Source: STD2-77 sp964503935 (lineage in GTDB: Bacteria > Patescibacteriota > Minisyncoccia > JAHIHE01 > JAGLIN01). Taken from it: DNA of 49,676 nucleotides. Made by a program: the position numbers and the translations under genes. A model generated the notes under the pieces. The model saw nothing but the letters and a program-made list of their open reading frames with translations. It ran no database searches and was not told the DNA's origin. The stretch lies in the NCBI GenBank assembly GCA_964503935.1, contig CAZDCJ010000002.1:1-49676 (forward strand). Direction: 5' to 3'. Positions 25,306 to 34,233 of this stretch are shown here, in pieces; position 1 is the stretch's first letter; each line of letters opens with the position of its first letter.

Positions 25306-26319
25306 TTAAGCAATCTTCTTTTCGAGCTTGCCTGTCGGAATCTTCCCCAGGTCCTCGAATTTGTCGAATTCATCTACGATTTCCTCGCCGATGATCTCCT
25401 CGATCACATCCTCGATGGTGACGATTCCTACCACACCGTCCTTATTGTCGGCGACCACAAAAAGATGATTACGGGTACGCTTGAAATCATTTAGGAGGTC
25501 ATCAAGCCTCTTCTCCGGATTCACGAAGATGACGCTCCGCCTGGCCAGCTGCCCGGCGCTTTTCCCAGCAAGATCATGACCAACCATGTCTTTGACATAC
25601 AGGATGCCCACGATATTGTCCAGTGCCCCTTCATAAACCGGGATACGCGAATGGCCACACTCCCGAATCTCATCGATATTCGTATGATTCAAGTCCTTCT
25701 CGAAAGGCACCGCTGTCATCGCGGCCCGCGGCGTCATGATCTGCCTCGCGGTCTTATCTGAATAAGAGAGAGCTCCCTTCATGATCTTCTTCTCATCGCT
25801 ATCGATAGAGCTCTCCCTAAGCCCGCCCTGATACTCGATGAATTTTTCCAGCTCCTTCTTGGTATAGACGGTAGGAGTCTTCTCCCCCAAAAGCTTATCA
25901 AGAAATATCGAAAGCGGCTTCGCGACCGGATAGAATATGAAGATGAAGAACTCCGCAAGCGGAATAGTCTTCGAAGCCAGCTTGAAAGCATAGCGCGCGA
26001 AGATCGCCTGCGGCAGTATCTCGCCTATGATAACGATAAGAGCTGTCGAAATAAGGCTGGCAGCCACACTAGTGGTAAGGGTCCCTATATATACCGATAA
26101 GATCGAATTTACCGTCACATTTCCCAGAATCAGCGTACAAAGCAGGAGATTGCCTTTCTTCCGGACATTATAGATCCTTTCGGCAGTCTTATCGCCTAAC
26201 TCGGCCTTATACCTCAGATGTCCCTTCGAGAGAGTAAAGAGCCCCAAGGTAAGCCCGGAGAAAAGCGCCGAACAAGAAAGCAGCGCGGTTACAGGAAATA
26301 AGAGCGTAGCATCACCCAT
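25306..26319 (-). CDS. CNNM/CorC-type membrane protein with CBS pair
   Basis: Membrane protein of the hemolysin C/CNNM family, in other bacteria linked to magnesium or other divalent cation export. The 337-residue protein has four hydrophobic segments in the first 150 residues (including ALIVIIGEILPQAIFARYA, the CNNM signature). A CBS pair follows (MTPRAAMTAVPFEKDL through HSRIPVYEGALDNIVGILYV, then VVADNKDGVVGIVTIEDVIE). The C-terminal CorC_HlyC domain is absent, so it is a short form. Single gene with terminator. Confidence 0.88.
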   Translation of the reverse strand: MGDATLLFPVTALLSCSALFSGLTLGLFTLSKGHLRYKAELGDKTAERIYNVRKKGNLLLCTLILGNVTVNSILSVYIGTLTTSVAASLISTALIVIIGEILPQAIFARYAFKLASKTIPLAEFFIFIFYPVAKPLSIFLDKLLGEKTPTVYTKKELEKFIEYQGGLRESSIDSDEKKIMKGALSYSDKTARQIMTPRAAMTAVPFEKDLNHTNIDEIRECGHSRIPVYEGALDNIVGILYVKDMVGHDLAGKSAGQLARRSVIFVNPEKRLDDLLNDFKRTRNHLFVVADNKDGVVGIVTIEDVIEEIIGEEIVDEFDKFEDLGKIPTGKLEKKIA

Positions 26320-26424
26320 ATATATAGTTAACTGTTAAGGCCAGATAATCCGGCATTTAGCTCGTATGATACCAGATTTTACGATATATGTCAAATATTT
26401 ACCGCCTCGAGAAAGATTTCCAAA

Positions 26425-26455
26425 AAAAGAAGCATCGCCTCTCGCGATACTTCTC
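26425..26455 (-). terminator. rho-independent terminator
   Basis: AGAAGCATCGC and GCGATACTTCT form a stem with one mismatch, downstream of the deacetylase gene. A fragment of the GGTCCTGTCATTG repeat follows at 26460. Confidence 0.7.
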
Positions 26456-26487
26456 ATCCGGTCCTGTCATTGTGCTACGATTTCACC

Positions 26488-28209
26488 CTAGAAACGGCTG
26501 CTCATGACATCACTTACCGTCTTTACTTCTATGCCCGAAGAACGCAGATAGTCCATGATCTTAGTAAAATGCGAGACACTGTAATCGTATGAATTTACAG
26601 GAGTATTTACGAGAGTATGGAAATTCAGGACGCACCATTCGCCATCATTCTTAGCGCTATCGATCCACTCCTTCACCTCTGCGACTGTCGTCCATTTGTC
26701 GAGACTCTGGCGATTGAGAGAATATCGATTGGCATGACCGAATGGCTGGTTCATCCCGTTGATATTGAAACTGGCCGTGAAGTAATCATCTAATACGCCT
26801 ACCGCTTCATCGTCCAAGGCGCCGTACGGATAAGCATACAGGCCGGAGCCGCGATAGTTTTTCGTGATAAGATAGCTTGAGACTTCGGAAAGTTCAGTCA
26901 CAAGCTGGCTGCCCGTAAGCGTCCGGAGGTCAGTATCACTGTGGCCCGCAATATCCCAGCCGCTATTATGAAGGGCGTCCACCTGCGTCTGGGTAAGATA
27001 TTTCTTAGTTCCGACAAAACTCGGAATGATGAACGCGGTAGCGTCATAACCATACGCGTCCATCAACAGCTTGCCCTTGGTGTAGGAATCCGCCCAGCCG
27101 TCATCGAAGGTGATGCTTACCACACCACTAAAGCCGCTTGTGCCAAAATGCGAGAGCCCGTCGAGTGAGAGATCCGCTGCCGTGCCATTATCTTTGACTT
27201 TGAGAAGCGCGAAATCTACATACGACCAATCAGGCGAGCCATACGCCTCGAAAGCGCTCTGCGGCATCACGACCTCGATCCACTCTCCATTGGCAGGATT
27301 CTGCAATCTGGATCTGATGTCGAAAGTATAGGTGTTGGAGAGCGTATAGCCGTCACTGGAAAGGATCAACGCAGCGGAAGCTATCTTACTCCAGTCCGAG
27401 GATTTTACATACATGCTCACCCCCCTCCCCCCGAGATCAAGCGGCGCGGAGAAAAGTTCCTTGCTTATGCCATTATTGACCGACCGCTGCACGGTGCTCA
27501 CTTTGACCGAACTCTCTCCCACGACCTTGTCAGTAGTCGAGACCGATCCCTCGCCGCCTATGAAATAGTCGTCCCAAGCCGTGTCATCGGCTACCAGGAC
27601 TTTTTCCGTATCGCCGCCGCCCCCGGACGATACTGTCGAATATCCGAAACCGTCCATATAGAGCTCAGCCGCATCAGTGCCGTTATCCTTGATCCGCAGC
27701 AGCGCCAGATCTATATTCGACCAATCAGGCGAGCCATACGCCTCGAAAGCGCTCTGCGGCATCACGACCTCGATCCACTGCCCGTCAACCGGATCAGAGA
27801 GGCTCGCCCTGATATCGAAAGTGTAAGTATCCGTCATAGCATATCCATCGCTGGAAAATAGTATGTTGGCATAGCTTATCTTGCTCCAATCCGGTGACAT
27901 TACGTAAAAACGAGGTTCACTCCCGGTAAGATCGAGAGGCGCGGACAGAAGTTCCTTGCTTATGCCATTATAGACCGACCTCTCGACCGTGTTGATCTTC
28001 ACTGAATTCTGCCCCACCACTTTAGAATCGGTCGAGACCGAACCCTCATTGCCAATATAGTAATTATCCCAAGCCGTATCCTCGGCAACATATGTCGTTT
28101 CCGATTCTGCCGAAGCTGCCGGAATATCGCCCGGGAATACGGATCCCCAGGAGAAAATAAAGACTGCCGATAAGACCAAGGCTTTTTTCAGCCAGATATC
28201 TATCTTCAT
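26488..28209 (-). CDS. exported polysaccharide deacetylase with two duplicated N-terminal domains
   Basis: Start at ATG 28209, which begins a clear signal peptide (MKIDIWLKKALVLSAVFIFS, cleavage near ASA). Two tandem repeats of about 150 residues follow, starting YVAEDTAWDNYYIG and LVADDTAWDDYFIG. Both look like beta-sandwich carbohydrate-binding domains, and they share almost identical DNA around 27230 and 27730. The C-terminal NodB domain has TFDDGW, GHSDTDL, YAYPYG and LNFHTL. The usual H-S/T-x-x-H metal motif here reads H-S-D-T-D, so one zinc ligand is changed. It probably acts on surface glycan or peptidoglycan; activity is uncertain. Confidence 0.85.
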   Translation of the reverse strand: MKIDIWLKKALVLSAVFIFSWGSVFPGDIPAASAESETTYVAEDTAWDNYYIGNEGSVSTDSKVVGQNSVKINTVERSVYNGISKELLSAPLDLTGSEPRFYVMSPDWSKISYANILFSSDGYAMTDTYTFDIRASLSDPVDGQWIEVVMPQSAFEAYGSPDWSNIDLALLRIKDNGTDAAELYMDGFGYSTVSSGGGGDTEKVLVADDTAWDDYFIGGEGSVSTTDKVVGESSVKVSTVQRSVNNGISKELFSAPLDLGGRGVSMYVKSSDWSKIASAALILSSDGYTLSNTYTFDIRSRLQNPANGEWIEVVMPQSAFEAYGSPDWSYVDFALLKVKDNGTAADLSLDGLSHFGTSGFSGVVSITFDDGWADSYTKGKLLMDAYGYDATAFIIPSFVGTKKYLTQTQVDALHNSGWDIAGHSDTDLRTLTGSQLVTELSEVSSYLITKNYRGSGLYAYPYGALDDEAVGVLDDYFTASFNINGMNQPFGHANRYSLNRQSLDKWTTVAEVKEWIDSAKNDGEWCVLNFHTLVNTPVNSYDYSVSHFTKIMDYLRSSGIEVKTVSDVMSSRF

Positions 28210-28539
28210 ATTTTTGGCGTTAATTATAAGATCAAAACCATACCTGCTTTCTCCTTTTTCCAAGCATGCATATGACACACAGGAAGATTTGAAAGCGGGG
28301 AAAGATGCGGAAAGGATCATATCGCCTATCCACATCTTTCCCCTTGCAGGATTCAAAGCATCTTTTATCTGCTTTATTTTTATTGGTTTTTCCGGCGGCC
28401 TGACCGGACCGCCCTCAATATGGCATGATTGGTTCTCTTTATCGTTTTTGTCTACGGAATAGTACGGAAAAAGACCAAAGCTCCCCGTTCTTCGTGGCGC
28501 CAAGGATCTTCAATCCGCCTAATTCCTTTCGCTCCAGGA
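28210..28539. other. intergenic region, nothing recognised
   Basis: The frame of the deacetylase happens to stay open for 98 codons upstream of its signal peptide, but this stretch lacks coding character and would bury the signal sequence. I see no convincing hairpin or promoter here. Confidence 0.4.
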
Positions 28540-28860
28540 TTACGACGATATCGTATCCTGTTCTTTTTGTATGTCTTCCTTTTCCCCTCCGGCATCGTCG
28601 ATCGCAGGGGCACTGATTCCCGTCTTTCGGATATCTTCCCCCGCTTGGGCCGATCCTCTTGCCGATCCCCCCAGGGACCAGTTAAGGACGAGAATGCCGG
28701 GCCTTTCTTTTTGTTTGCGATGTGTCTGATACAAGAGGCGCGACCACTCGCGAAAGAGATAGCACGAAACCATGACGGTCGCGAATAACTGCAGATAGAC
28801 CAATACCCCCTCCACGATGTGTACACCTGTCATCAGATATGTTGCAGAAGCTTCAAGCAC
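28540..28860 (-). CDS. small membrane protein next to a GT2
   Basis: 106 residues from GTG 28860, with GGAG about 10 bases upstream inside the end of the GT2 gene and only 3 bases between the two genes, so they form an operon. One long hydrophobic segment (VEGVLVYLQLFATVMVSCYL) is followed by a basic cytoplasmic tail. Probably a membrane partner or regulator of the glycosyltransferase; no family recognised. Confidence 0.7.
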   Translation of the reverse strand: MLEASATYLMTGVHIVEGVLVYLQLFATVMVSCYLFREWSRLLYQTHRKQKERPGILVLNWSLGGSARGSAQAGEDIRKTGISAPAIDDAGGEKEDIQKEQDTISS

Positions 28861-28863
28861 TTT

Positions 28864-30054
28864 TCACCACTCCTGATCCGATCCTGATAGGAATAAGTAA
28901 TAGGCATAAAGCTGCTGTGCGATGGTAAACCATGCGTAGAGGAGCTGCGGCAAAAACGTAACCCGTACAAGATAGTCCCCTCTGCTGATATCCTGTACGA
29001 ACCGCAAAGAGTAGAGGCAGTCGACATACATCAACGTCATGACCACTAAGACCATCCAGCCGAGATGGAAGACCCCCAGCCACACATCCAGCAGGGCATA
29101 CCCCAACAAGAGCCCCTGGATCATGAGCATGATCCAGAAAAACCATGCATTGAGGATATCCCCCCGAGTAGTCTCATTCCAACCGTGCTGCCAAAGAGTA
29201 TCCAGTCCGCCACGGAGCCATCTTATCCGCTGCGTCCACAGCTCGCTCAGCTTGAGAGGGACCTCTGTCCATGCAAACATCCCGAACCCTGCGGCCACGT
29301 TGAAACCGCATTCCTTCAGAGTCACAGTGAGCTCATAGTCTTCGGTCATATTGTACTGGTCATAGGGAAGACAATCCAGCTTCCCCTGCTCTACCCTTCT
29401 TGCCATGACAGCTTTCACGGCTTTCACTCTGAACATCGCGCACATGCCATGCGTGACTTTTATCCGCCTATGCTGGACTACCCGGCTCCGATCGAACTCC
29501 GCGTACTCCACGTGCTGCTGATGGTAAAGCAGCTTTGCGAACAGGTTATCCGTTTGCTGTCTCATCACCCCCGCCCGCGAGCAGACGGAACCCAGCATGG
29601 AATCCAGCGAGAATTCGATCAGCCCTTCCTCCACCAGATCGGGAGCGATTAAAGTGTCTGCATCCAGGACCAGAACATAATCATATCCATTTATTCCGCT
29701 ACCCAGCTTCCGATAAGCCGCGTTGAGTGCGCCTGCTTTCTTGAACTTATTGCCCTCCGTTTCCATCAGCGTTATCCGACTTTCTCCGATAGCCATATCC
29801 CGGACGATGGCCACCGTATCATCGGTACTGTTATCGCTGACGACGAGGATATCGATCCAAGGATAAGTCTGCGAAAGCAGCGAGTTGATTGTCGCCCTTA
29901 TCCCCCTTTCTTCGTTGTGTGCCGGCACAAGCGCCACCACCCTTGCCCCGCTCCGATTTCCCTTTCCAGTTACTTCATAAAATCTCTTACGTTCCTTTGC
30001 TTTTATATCCAACCCTCCTTTGTTTCCGATATAAAACAAACCACGCCATATCAT
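28864..30054 (-). CDS. GT2 family membrane glycosyltransferase
   Basis: Polymerises or transfers sugars at the membrane, probably for a surface polysaccharide of the PgaC/NodC type. The GT-A core has VVALVPAHNEERGI, VVSDNSTDDT, VLDADTLIAPD (DAD), MTEDYELT (TED) and QRIRWLRGG (QxxRW). Three to four membrane segments follow. The start is unclear: ATG 30054 has no ribosome site, whereas AAAGGAGG (30014 onward) lies 7 bases before an in-frame ATA at 30006. The conserved domain begins soon after either. It precedes the small membrane gene at 28540. Confidence 0.88.
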   Translation of the reverse strand: MIWRGLFYIGNKGGLDIKAKERKRFYEVTGKGNRSGARVVALVPAHNEERGIRATINSLLSQTYPWIDILVVSDNSTDDTVAIVRDMAIGESRITLMETEGNKFKKAGALNAAYRKLGSGINGYDYVLVLDADTLIAPDLVEEGLIEFSLDSMLGSVCSRAGVMRQQTDNLFAKLLYHQQHVEYAEFDRSRVVQHRRIKVTHGMCAMFRVKAVKAVMARRVEQGKLDCLPYDQYNMTEDYELTVTLKECGFNVAAGFGMFAWTEVPLKLSELWTQRIRWLRGGLDTLWQHGWNETTRGDILNAWFFWIMLMIQGLLLGYALLDVWLGVFHLGWMVLVVMTLMYVDCLYSLRFVQDISRGDYLVRVTFLPQLLYAWFTIAQQLYAYYLFLSGSDQEW

Positions 30055-30124
30055 TACGTATATTACACTATCTTTGCATCCCTGTAAAGGATATGACATC
30101 CTCTGCGATCCTGAAACAGGATCA

Positions 30125-30153
30125 TTGCCAGATAAGGCCAAATATGCTAATAT
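30125..30153 (+). promoter_or_regulatory. sigma70-type promoter
   Basis: TTGCCA, 17-base spacer, TAATAT, placed about 30 bases upstream of the gene at 30185. Confidence 0.65.
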
Positions 30154-30184
30154 GGTCAGGCTGAAAAAACAGCGAGGAAGATGT

Positions 30185-30583
30185 ATGGAAAAAAACAAAA
30201 GCACAAATATCTATATCCGGACCATCGAAGGCATCGAACAGATTATTTTTGTCGTAATCTTACGCGAGAATAGGTTTTCCTTTTATTGCCTGAGGGAATT
30301 CGAGTGGGAAGAGCGGCTTCTCAAACCTTTCGTCGAAGATATCCCCTTCAGACAGTTCGATGCGGTATTGGATCTATATGAGACGGCAGTCATGAGAAGA
30401 ACGGAGGGATTGTGGACTGTGGTGCAGCATTCTCTCACGAAGAGCCTGCTCCGTCCCAGTCCGCGGGAAGAAAAGGCTATCGAGAAAAAATTATATTATG
30501 AAAGAGGTTTTTTTCCATGTCTTTCGCCCGAAGACGAAAGAATACTGAAGGCTATCAAAAAACTGAAAGACAAAGGAAGGTAA
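30185..30583 (+). CDS. orphan protein, unknown function
   Basis: 132 residues from ATG 30185, preceded by GAGGA at 6 bases. It begins with beta-like segments (STNIYIRTIEGIEQIIFVVI), then aromatic-rich helices (FYCLREFEWEERLLKPFVED) and a basic C-terminal helix. Cytoplasmic by appearance. Own promoter and strong terminator. No family recognised. Confidence 0.7.
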   Translation: MEKNKSTNIYIRTIEGIEQIIFVVILRENRFSFYCLREFEWEERLLKPFVEDIPFRQFDAVLDLYETAVMRRTEGLWTVVQHSLTKSLLRPSPREEKAIEKKLYYERGFFPCLSPEDERILKAIKKLKDKGR

Positions 30584-30598
30584 GACACCTTTTCCTAC

Positions 30599-30632
30599 GC
30601 AAACGCCCCCTTCGGACGTTTGCTATTTTTTC
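30599..30632 (+). terminator. rho-independent terminator
   Basis: GCAAACG and CGTTTGC stem, loop CCCCCTTCGGA, then TATTTTTT. Confidence 0.85.
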
Positions 30633-30677
30633 CCGCCAGACATCTCTTTTGCCTTAAAGATAGATTCCTGATCCGAT

Positions 30678-30706
30678 TTTACATAAGACCCTCTTTGTGG
30701 TATCAT
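30678..30706 (+). promoter_or_regulatory. sigma70-type promoter
   Basis: TTTACA, 17-base spacer, TATCAT, about 30 bases before the gene at 30739. Confidence 0.65.
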
Positions 30707-30738
30707 TTAAGCGACTCATTAATCAATAATAAAGCGCA

Positions 30739-31464
30739 ATGGAGAAAAAAATCCTTATGCCACTCGCGATCCTCATCGTGTTGGGCATCGGCATTATCGG
30801 GTATATGCTTACCAAAGAAGATGACCCATCTTCTCAAGAAAATAATCAGGAAATCGAAGTTCCGGTAGATTCAGAGAATGAATTCTACGATGTTCCCGCC
30901 CTGCCGCAGGGATGGAAGACGTATTCCAGTTCTCTGGGTATGTCTTTCCAGTATCCGGAAAAGATAATCAACAAAGGTTCCGGCTGCGAAGACAAGGACG
31001 GATACGTACCGATGAAGATCTTTGAGGATAAGGAAGGTGGAGATCTCTATATCGCCTTCGGATGCTCGGACACGCTGGAAGCCCTGATGGAGGAAAGCGC
31101 GGACAGCAGGAAGCCTGCCTATGGATGGAAGATCGAGACAATGAGCGCCAAGAACGACGGCGACATCGACAGCTTCCTGAAGAGCGCCTACGGACCAGGC
31201 TGCTATGTGGACGGCAAGGAGAAGTGGTTCCAGGAAGGGGTTTTAAGCATCAAGATGACCGGCGAAGACTGGGGCGCGGGAACGGATCTGGGCAATACCA
31301 CTTGTTCCTGGAGTACTCTCTATGACTTGCTTTATATCCCCGCTTCGCAGAAACTTGTCCACATCAACCACGGCCAGGAAGCTACCTTCTGCGGTAGAGA
31401 TGACGGTAACATGGAACCAGAATGCTTCGACGGAGGCATCATCGGCAGCCTGAGATTCAACTAA
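30739..31464 (+). CDS. membrane-anchored PsbP-like exoprotein, paralogue of 8942
   Basis: The 241-residue protein has one anchor (about residues 5-24), a short acidic linker and an extracytoplasmic domain opening WKTYSSSLGMSFQYPEK. It shares with the 8942 protein the YPEK opening, FxCSDTLE, a long-range set of cysteines and the order of strands, so the two arose by duplication. Function unknown. Own promoter and terminator. Confidence 0.75.
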   Translation: MEKKILMPLAILIVLGIGIIGYMLTKEDDPSSQENNQEIEVPVDSENEFYDVPALPQGWKTYSSSLGMSFQYPEKIINKGSGCEDKDGYVPMKIFEDKEGGDLYIAFGCSDTLEALMEESADSRKPAYGWKIETMSAKNDGDIDSFLKSAYGPGCYVDGKEKWFQEGVLSIKMTGEDWGAGTDLGNTTCSWSTLYDLLYIPASQKLVHINHGQEATFCGRDDGNMEPECFDGGIIGSLRFN

Positions 31465-31480
31465 GCAAGCAAACGACAAG

Positions 31481-31512
31481 AAAAATACCGCCTCAGACGC
31501 GGTATTTTTTTA
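31481..31512. terminator. bidirectional terminator
   Basis: ATACCGC and GCGGTAT stem flanked by A5 and T7. It serves the plus gene at 30739 and the minus cupin gene at 31543. Confidence 0.8.
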
Positions 31513-31542
31513 TATTCCCCTTCGAATCCGAAAAATAAGGCT

Positions 31543-31887
31543 TTATTCTCCATAATATCTGCATTGCTCCGCGGTCCATGCCGGGACGCTGAAAATGACG
31601 ATAGAAAGATCCCCTTTCCAAAAATATTCATCGCCCTTTTCGATGAGCACCGCGTCGCCGATGGATAGATTTGCCTCGCCTTTCCGGAAACCTGCCTTGC
31701 CATTCCCGCTTATGACGTAAGCGATTTCCTTGCATACTTCATTGACGACAAAGCCGCTTTCAGGATATCTTCCGCTTATCTGCGCCACAGCAATGCCCGC
31801 CACGCTATCGCAGAAGCCGTATTCATGCACCTTGCATCTTCCGCTGTTTGAGCAAAGCGCGCTCTTATTCTTCCGGATAATCTTCAT
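31543..31887 (-). CDS. cupin-fold protein
   Basis: Small beta-barrel of unknown substrate. The 114-residue protein has strands typical of a cupin: VNEVCKEIAYVISGNGKAGF, LSIGDAVLIEKGDEYFWKG and a closing VIFSVPAW. The classical metal histidines are largely missing (CKEIAYVI in place of H-x-H), so it may not bind metal in the usual way. ATG with AAGGA upstream. The Nudix gene lies just upstream on the same strand (7-base gap). Confidence 0.7.
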   Translation of the reverse strand: MKIIRKNKSALCSNSGRCKVHEYGFCDSVAGIAVAQISGRYPESGFVVNEVCKEIAYVISGNGKAGFRKGEANLSIGDAVLIEKGDEYFWKGDLSIVIFSVPAWTAEQCRYYGE

Positions 31888-31894
31888 ATATTCC

Positions 31895-32314
31895 TTATGA
31901 AATCAGACCGTTTGAAACCAGCATTCCCATTACCTCTTCCGGCAATATTTCCTTGCCCGCTAATTCTGACTTATGCACCCAGACGACTTCGAAGCTGCCC
32001 CGATAGCCGGTACCTTCCTGATACTCCGGCCCCGTACCGGTGCCCGGATCTCCCCTCAGTATCCGGCAGTGGAAGATGTGCTGTTCCTGCGATTCGCCGT
32101 CAAGGTCGAAATAGCTCTTCATGAAAAATTCGCCCACTTCGACTTCAACGCCCAATTCCTCCAGGCATTCCCGTCGGAGTGCCGAGACGAGATCCGCATC
32201 GCCATCTTCAACTCCTCCGCCGGGAAAGACCCAATACTCCCGCTCATCTACCACGCGGCGGATGAAGAGATATTTTTCTCCGTCGCTGATTATCGCTCGC
32301 ACCCTTTGTCGCAT
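31895..32314 (-). CDS. Nudix hydrolase
   Basis: Hydrolyses a nucleoside diphosphate linked to another group; substrate unknown. The Nudix box GGGVEDGDADLVSALRRECL then EELGV is present, with Asp replacing the first Glu of G-x5-E while REcLEELG is intact. The start at ATG 32314 (MRQRVRAIIS) fits the fold; an upstream GTG only adds a hydrophobic run. 139 residues. Probably co-transcribed with the cupin gene. Confidence 0.85.
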   Translation of the reverse strand: MRQRVRAIISDGEKYLFIRRVVDEREYWVFPGGGVEDGDADLVSALRRECLEELGVEVEVGEFFMKSYFDLDGESQEQHIFHCRILRGDPGTGTGPEYQEGTGYRGSFEVVWVHKSELAGKEILPEEVMGMLVSNGLIS

Positions 32315-32394
32315 ATGGATAATTATGATTATTATCTGCGCCACAAGAATCTGTGATCAGACAGGAATTACTATTCCCGATATCAAGACTTGCA

Positions 32395-32575
32395 ATATTT
32401 CTCAGAAACCCTCATTTTGTCATTTCCCGACCAAGCCGAGGACAGCTCGGGCAAGCATCAGGCCGCCCGGAGAGTGGGATCCCTTGAACGATATACGAAG
32501 TATGATAAATATCTCATGGCTGATAGTCTCCATCTGCCGGCCATCCCGAGGCTTCAACGGATAGGGAATTACAGA
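32395..32575. repeat. degenerate dispersed repeat copy
   Basis: Begins TTTGTCATTTCCCGACC, contains GGGATCCCTTGAACGATATAC and a CCATCCCGAGG close. It is a worn copy of the GTCATTCC...GAATCCCTC repeat at 6656 and 19095. Confidence 0.5.
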
Positions 32576-32579
32576 TGAG

Positions 32580-33263
32580 CTAAAAGATATCTTCATCCCA
32601 GCTCCTGCGTCCATCACCCGATAGAGGAATCGGTTCGCCCAGATACTTCGGCCTGGAATTTATCAGCACATCCAGCCACGCTTTGACAATGGCTAATTTT
32701 TCCCGAAAATCCCGCGTCTCCTGCCCGCCGTACGCGTTCCGATCCGTGCTCACGCCTGCCGCGTCCACGCCTAACTTCTCGGCGATATACAAAGCTCGTG
32801 GCAAATGATATGCCTGGGTAACGATTATTACCGATTGCGCCTCGAATACGTCCCGCGCCCGGTAGACGCTGTCATAGGTGTCGAACCCGGCATGATCGAG
32901 GAAGATGTCCTCCGAAGGGATGCCCTTTGCAAGGAGATAATCCCTGGCGGCATTCACCTCATCGTAATCCTGCTGCCCATGATCCCCGCTTACCAGGATT
33001 TTCCTGACTTTTTCCGTTTCGTAGAGTCCGATCGCCGTCTCGACCCGGTCGCGGAACATATCGCTGAGACGGCCGCCTTCGTGCACCTTGGCGCCCAGCA
33101 CTAGCGCAGCCTGCTTTCGCGGAACCGTATCGGCATTACGGATTATCTCTCGTCCGGTCTTCCCGACCGTAAGATTTACCGCGCCCACGATCAGGATTCC
33201 CGCGGTGATAGCCGCAAAGAAGGCCAAAAGGATCCGTTTCAGATATTTCCCGTCCAGTCTCAT
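32580..33263 (-). CDS. SanA/YdcF-like DUF218 membrane-anchored protein
   Basis: 227 residues, with one N-terminal membrane span (RILLAFFAAITAGILIVGAV) followed by the DUF218 domain: AALVLGAKV, KILVSGDHG, YDEVNAARDYLLAKGI, and IIVTQAYHLPRALYIAEKLG. In other bacteria members affect envelope permeability. The enzymatic role is not settled. Located upstream of the Nudix/cupin pair. Confidence 0.85.
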   Translation of the reverse strand: MRLDGKYLKRILLAFFAAITAGILIVGAVNLTVGKTGREIIRNADTVPRKQAALVLGAKVHEGGRLSDMFRDRVETAIGLYETEKVRKILVSGDHGQQDYDEVNAARDYLLAKGIPSEDIFLDHAGFDTYDSVYRARDVFEAQSVIIVTQAYHLPRALYIAEKLGVDAAGVSTDRNAYGGQETRDFREKLAIVKAWLDVLINSRPKYLGEPIPLSGDGRRSWDEDIF

Positions 33264-33286
33264 GTTTTCGCTTGCGGTTTATAACG

Positions 33287-34027
33287 CTATTTAGTGAAAT
33301 TCTCATCTGCCAGGATCCGGACCGTCTCATCCTGGATCCTCTTATAGAGCGGATTTCCGAGAGGAAAATCCGCGTCTTCCCATCGCGCAATCCCGTATTC
33401 CTTGTGCGAGATCACCATGTCGAAAAATCCTTTGGCCTTCCCGTAGTCCCCTTTTGCATAATAGGCGACGGCGCTCAGGAACGCGGGCAGCACTTCCTCG
33501 ACCGCAGTAATATCTCCTACGTACTCTGCATCGAGCAGTACCGGTTCCTGGAGATCGCAAGTCTGCTCAAGGTCATCGTCGAGGATGCTTCGGACGATAC
33601 ACACCTTCGTCGCGGCATTCGTATGGCTCCGCATGTCGATAGCATCTTCGAGCTGCTCGCTTTCCGCCTCAAGGTCCACCTCCGCTTCCTCAAGCCGCGC
33701 GCGCAGATTGTCGTCCTTCCCGCTGACCGCGTCCAGGAGCAGGCTGTCTCCTTCTGTCATCCGGGCGACATTGCGGGTGTTCGCGAAATCAATAAGGATT
33801 TCCCGTACCTTCCCTTCATCGAGCACCTCTTCTGCCTCAGCTTCGATGATAAAGAAATTCTCATCGGTCGGGACATTCTCATCGCCGCCCTTTCGATCCG
33901 CCGTCTTATCATCCGAAACCGTTGCCATGAAGGCAAAGATACCGTATAAAAGGATTGCTCCCGCCACGAAGACCAGAGCCTTGAACGCCGGAGACTCGGA
34001 GAGTCTCTCTTTTTGCCATAACACCAT
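33287..34027 (-). CDS. membrane-anchored helical exoprotein, unknown
   Basis: 246 residues. It has a hydrophobic anchor (FKALVFVAGAILLYGIFAF) followed by an acidic helical region with possible TPR-like pair near the end (FLSAVAYYAKGDYGKAKGFF). Two cysteines (VCIV, TCDL). Probably outside the membrane. No family recognised. Same strand as the SanA-like gene (23-base gap), probably one operon. Confidence 0.7.
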   Translation of the reverse strand: MVLWQKERLSESPAFKALVFVAGAILLYGIFAFMATVSDDKTADRKGGDENVPTDENFFIIEAEAEEVLDEGKVREILIDFANTRNVARMTEGDSLLLDAVSGKDDNLRARLEEAEVDLEAESEQLEDAIDMRSHTNAATKVCIVRSILDDDLEQTCDLQEPVLLDAEYVGDITAVEEVLPAFLSAVAYYAKGDYGKAKGFFDMVISHKEYGIARWEDADFPLGNPLYKRIQDETVRILADENFTK

Positions 34028-34233
34028 GCTTATATCTTATTATTGATTAGATCGGCTTTGCCGACGATACAATGAAATCATGATCCATGCTTGGATTATA
34101 GCATTATTGCATCCGTTTAAGAAGTCTGCGCTAACCGCTCATACTGCCACACAGCTTGCGTCGCGCGGATAAGTCCCCTCGTCTGTCCCGTCCGTTCATC
34201 TAACCCATCAAAAGTCCTTGAGGAACAGGGAAT

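Noticed and set aside
28210..28503. 98-codon upstream extension of the deacetylase
   Set aside because: It would hide a textbook signal peptide starting at 28209.
30055..30204. N-terminal extension of the GT2 to a start at 30204
   Set aside because: It would overlap the divergent gene and its promoter at 30125-30187, and the added sequence lacks similarity to the family.
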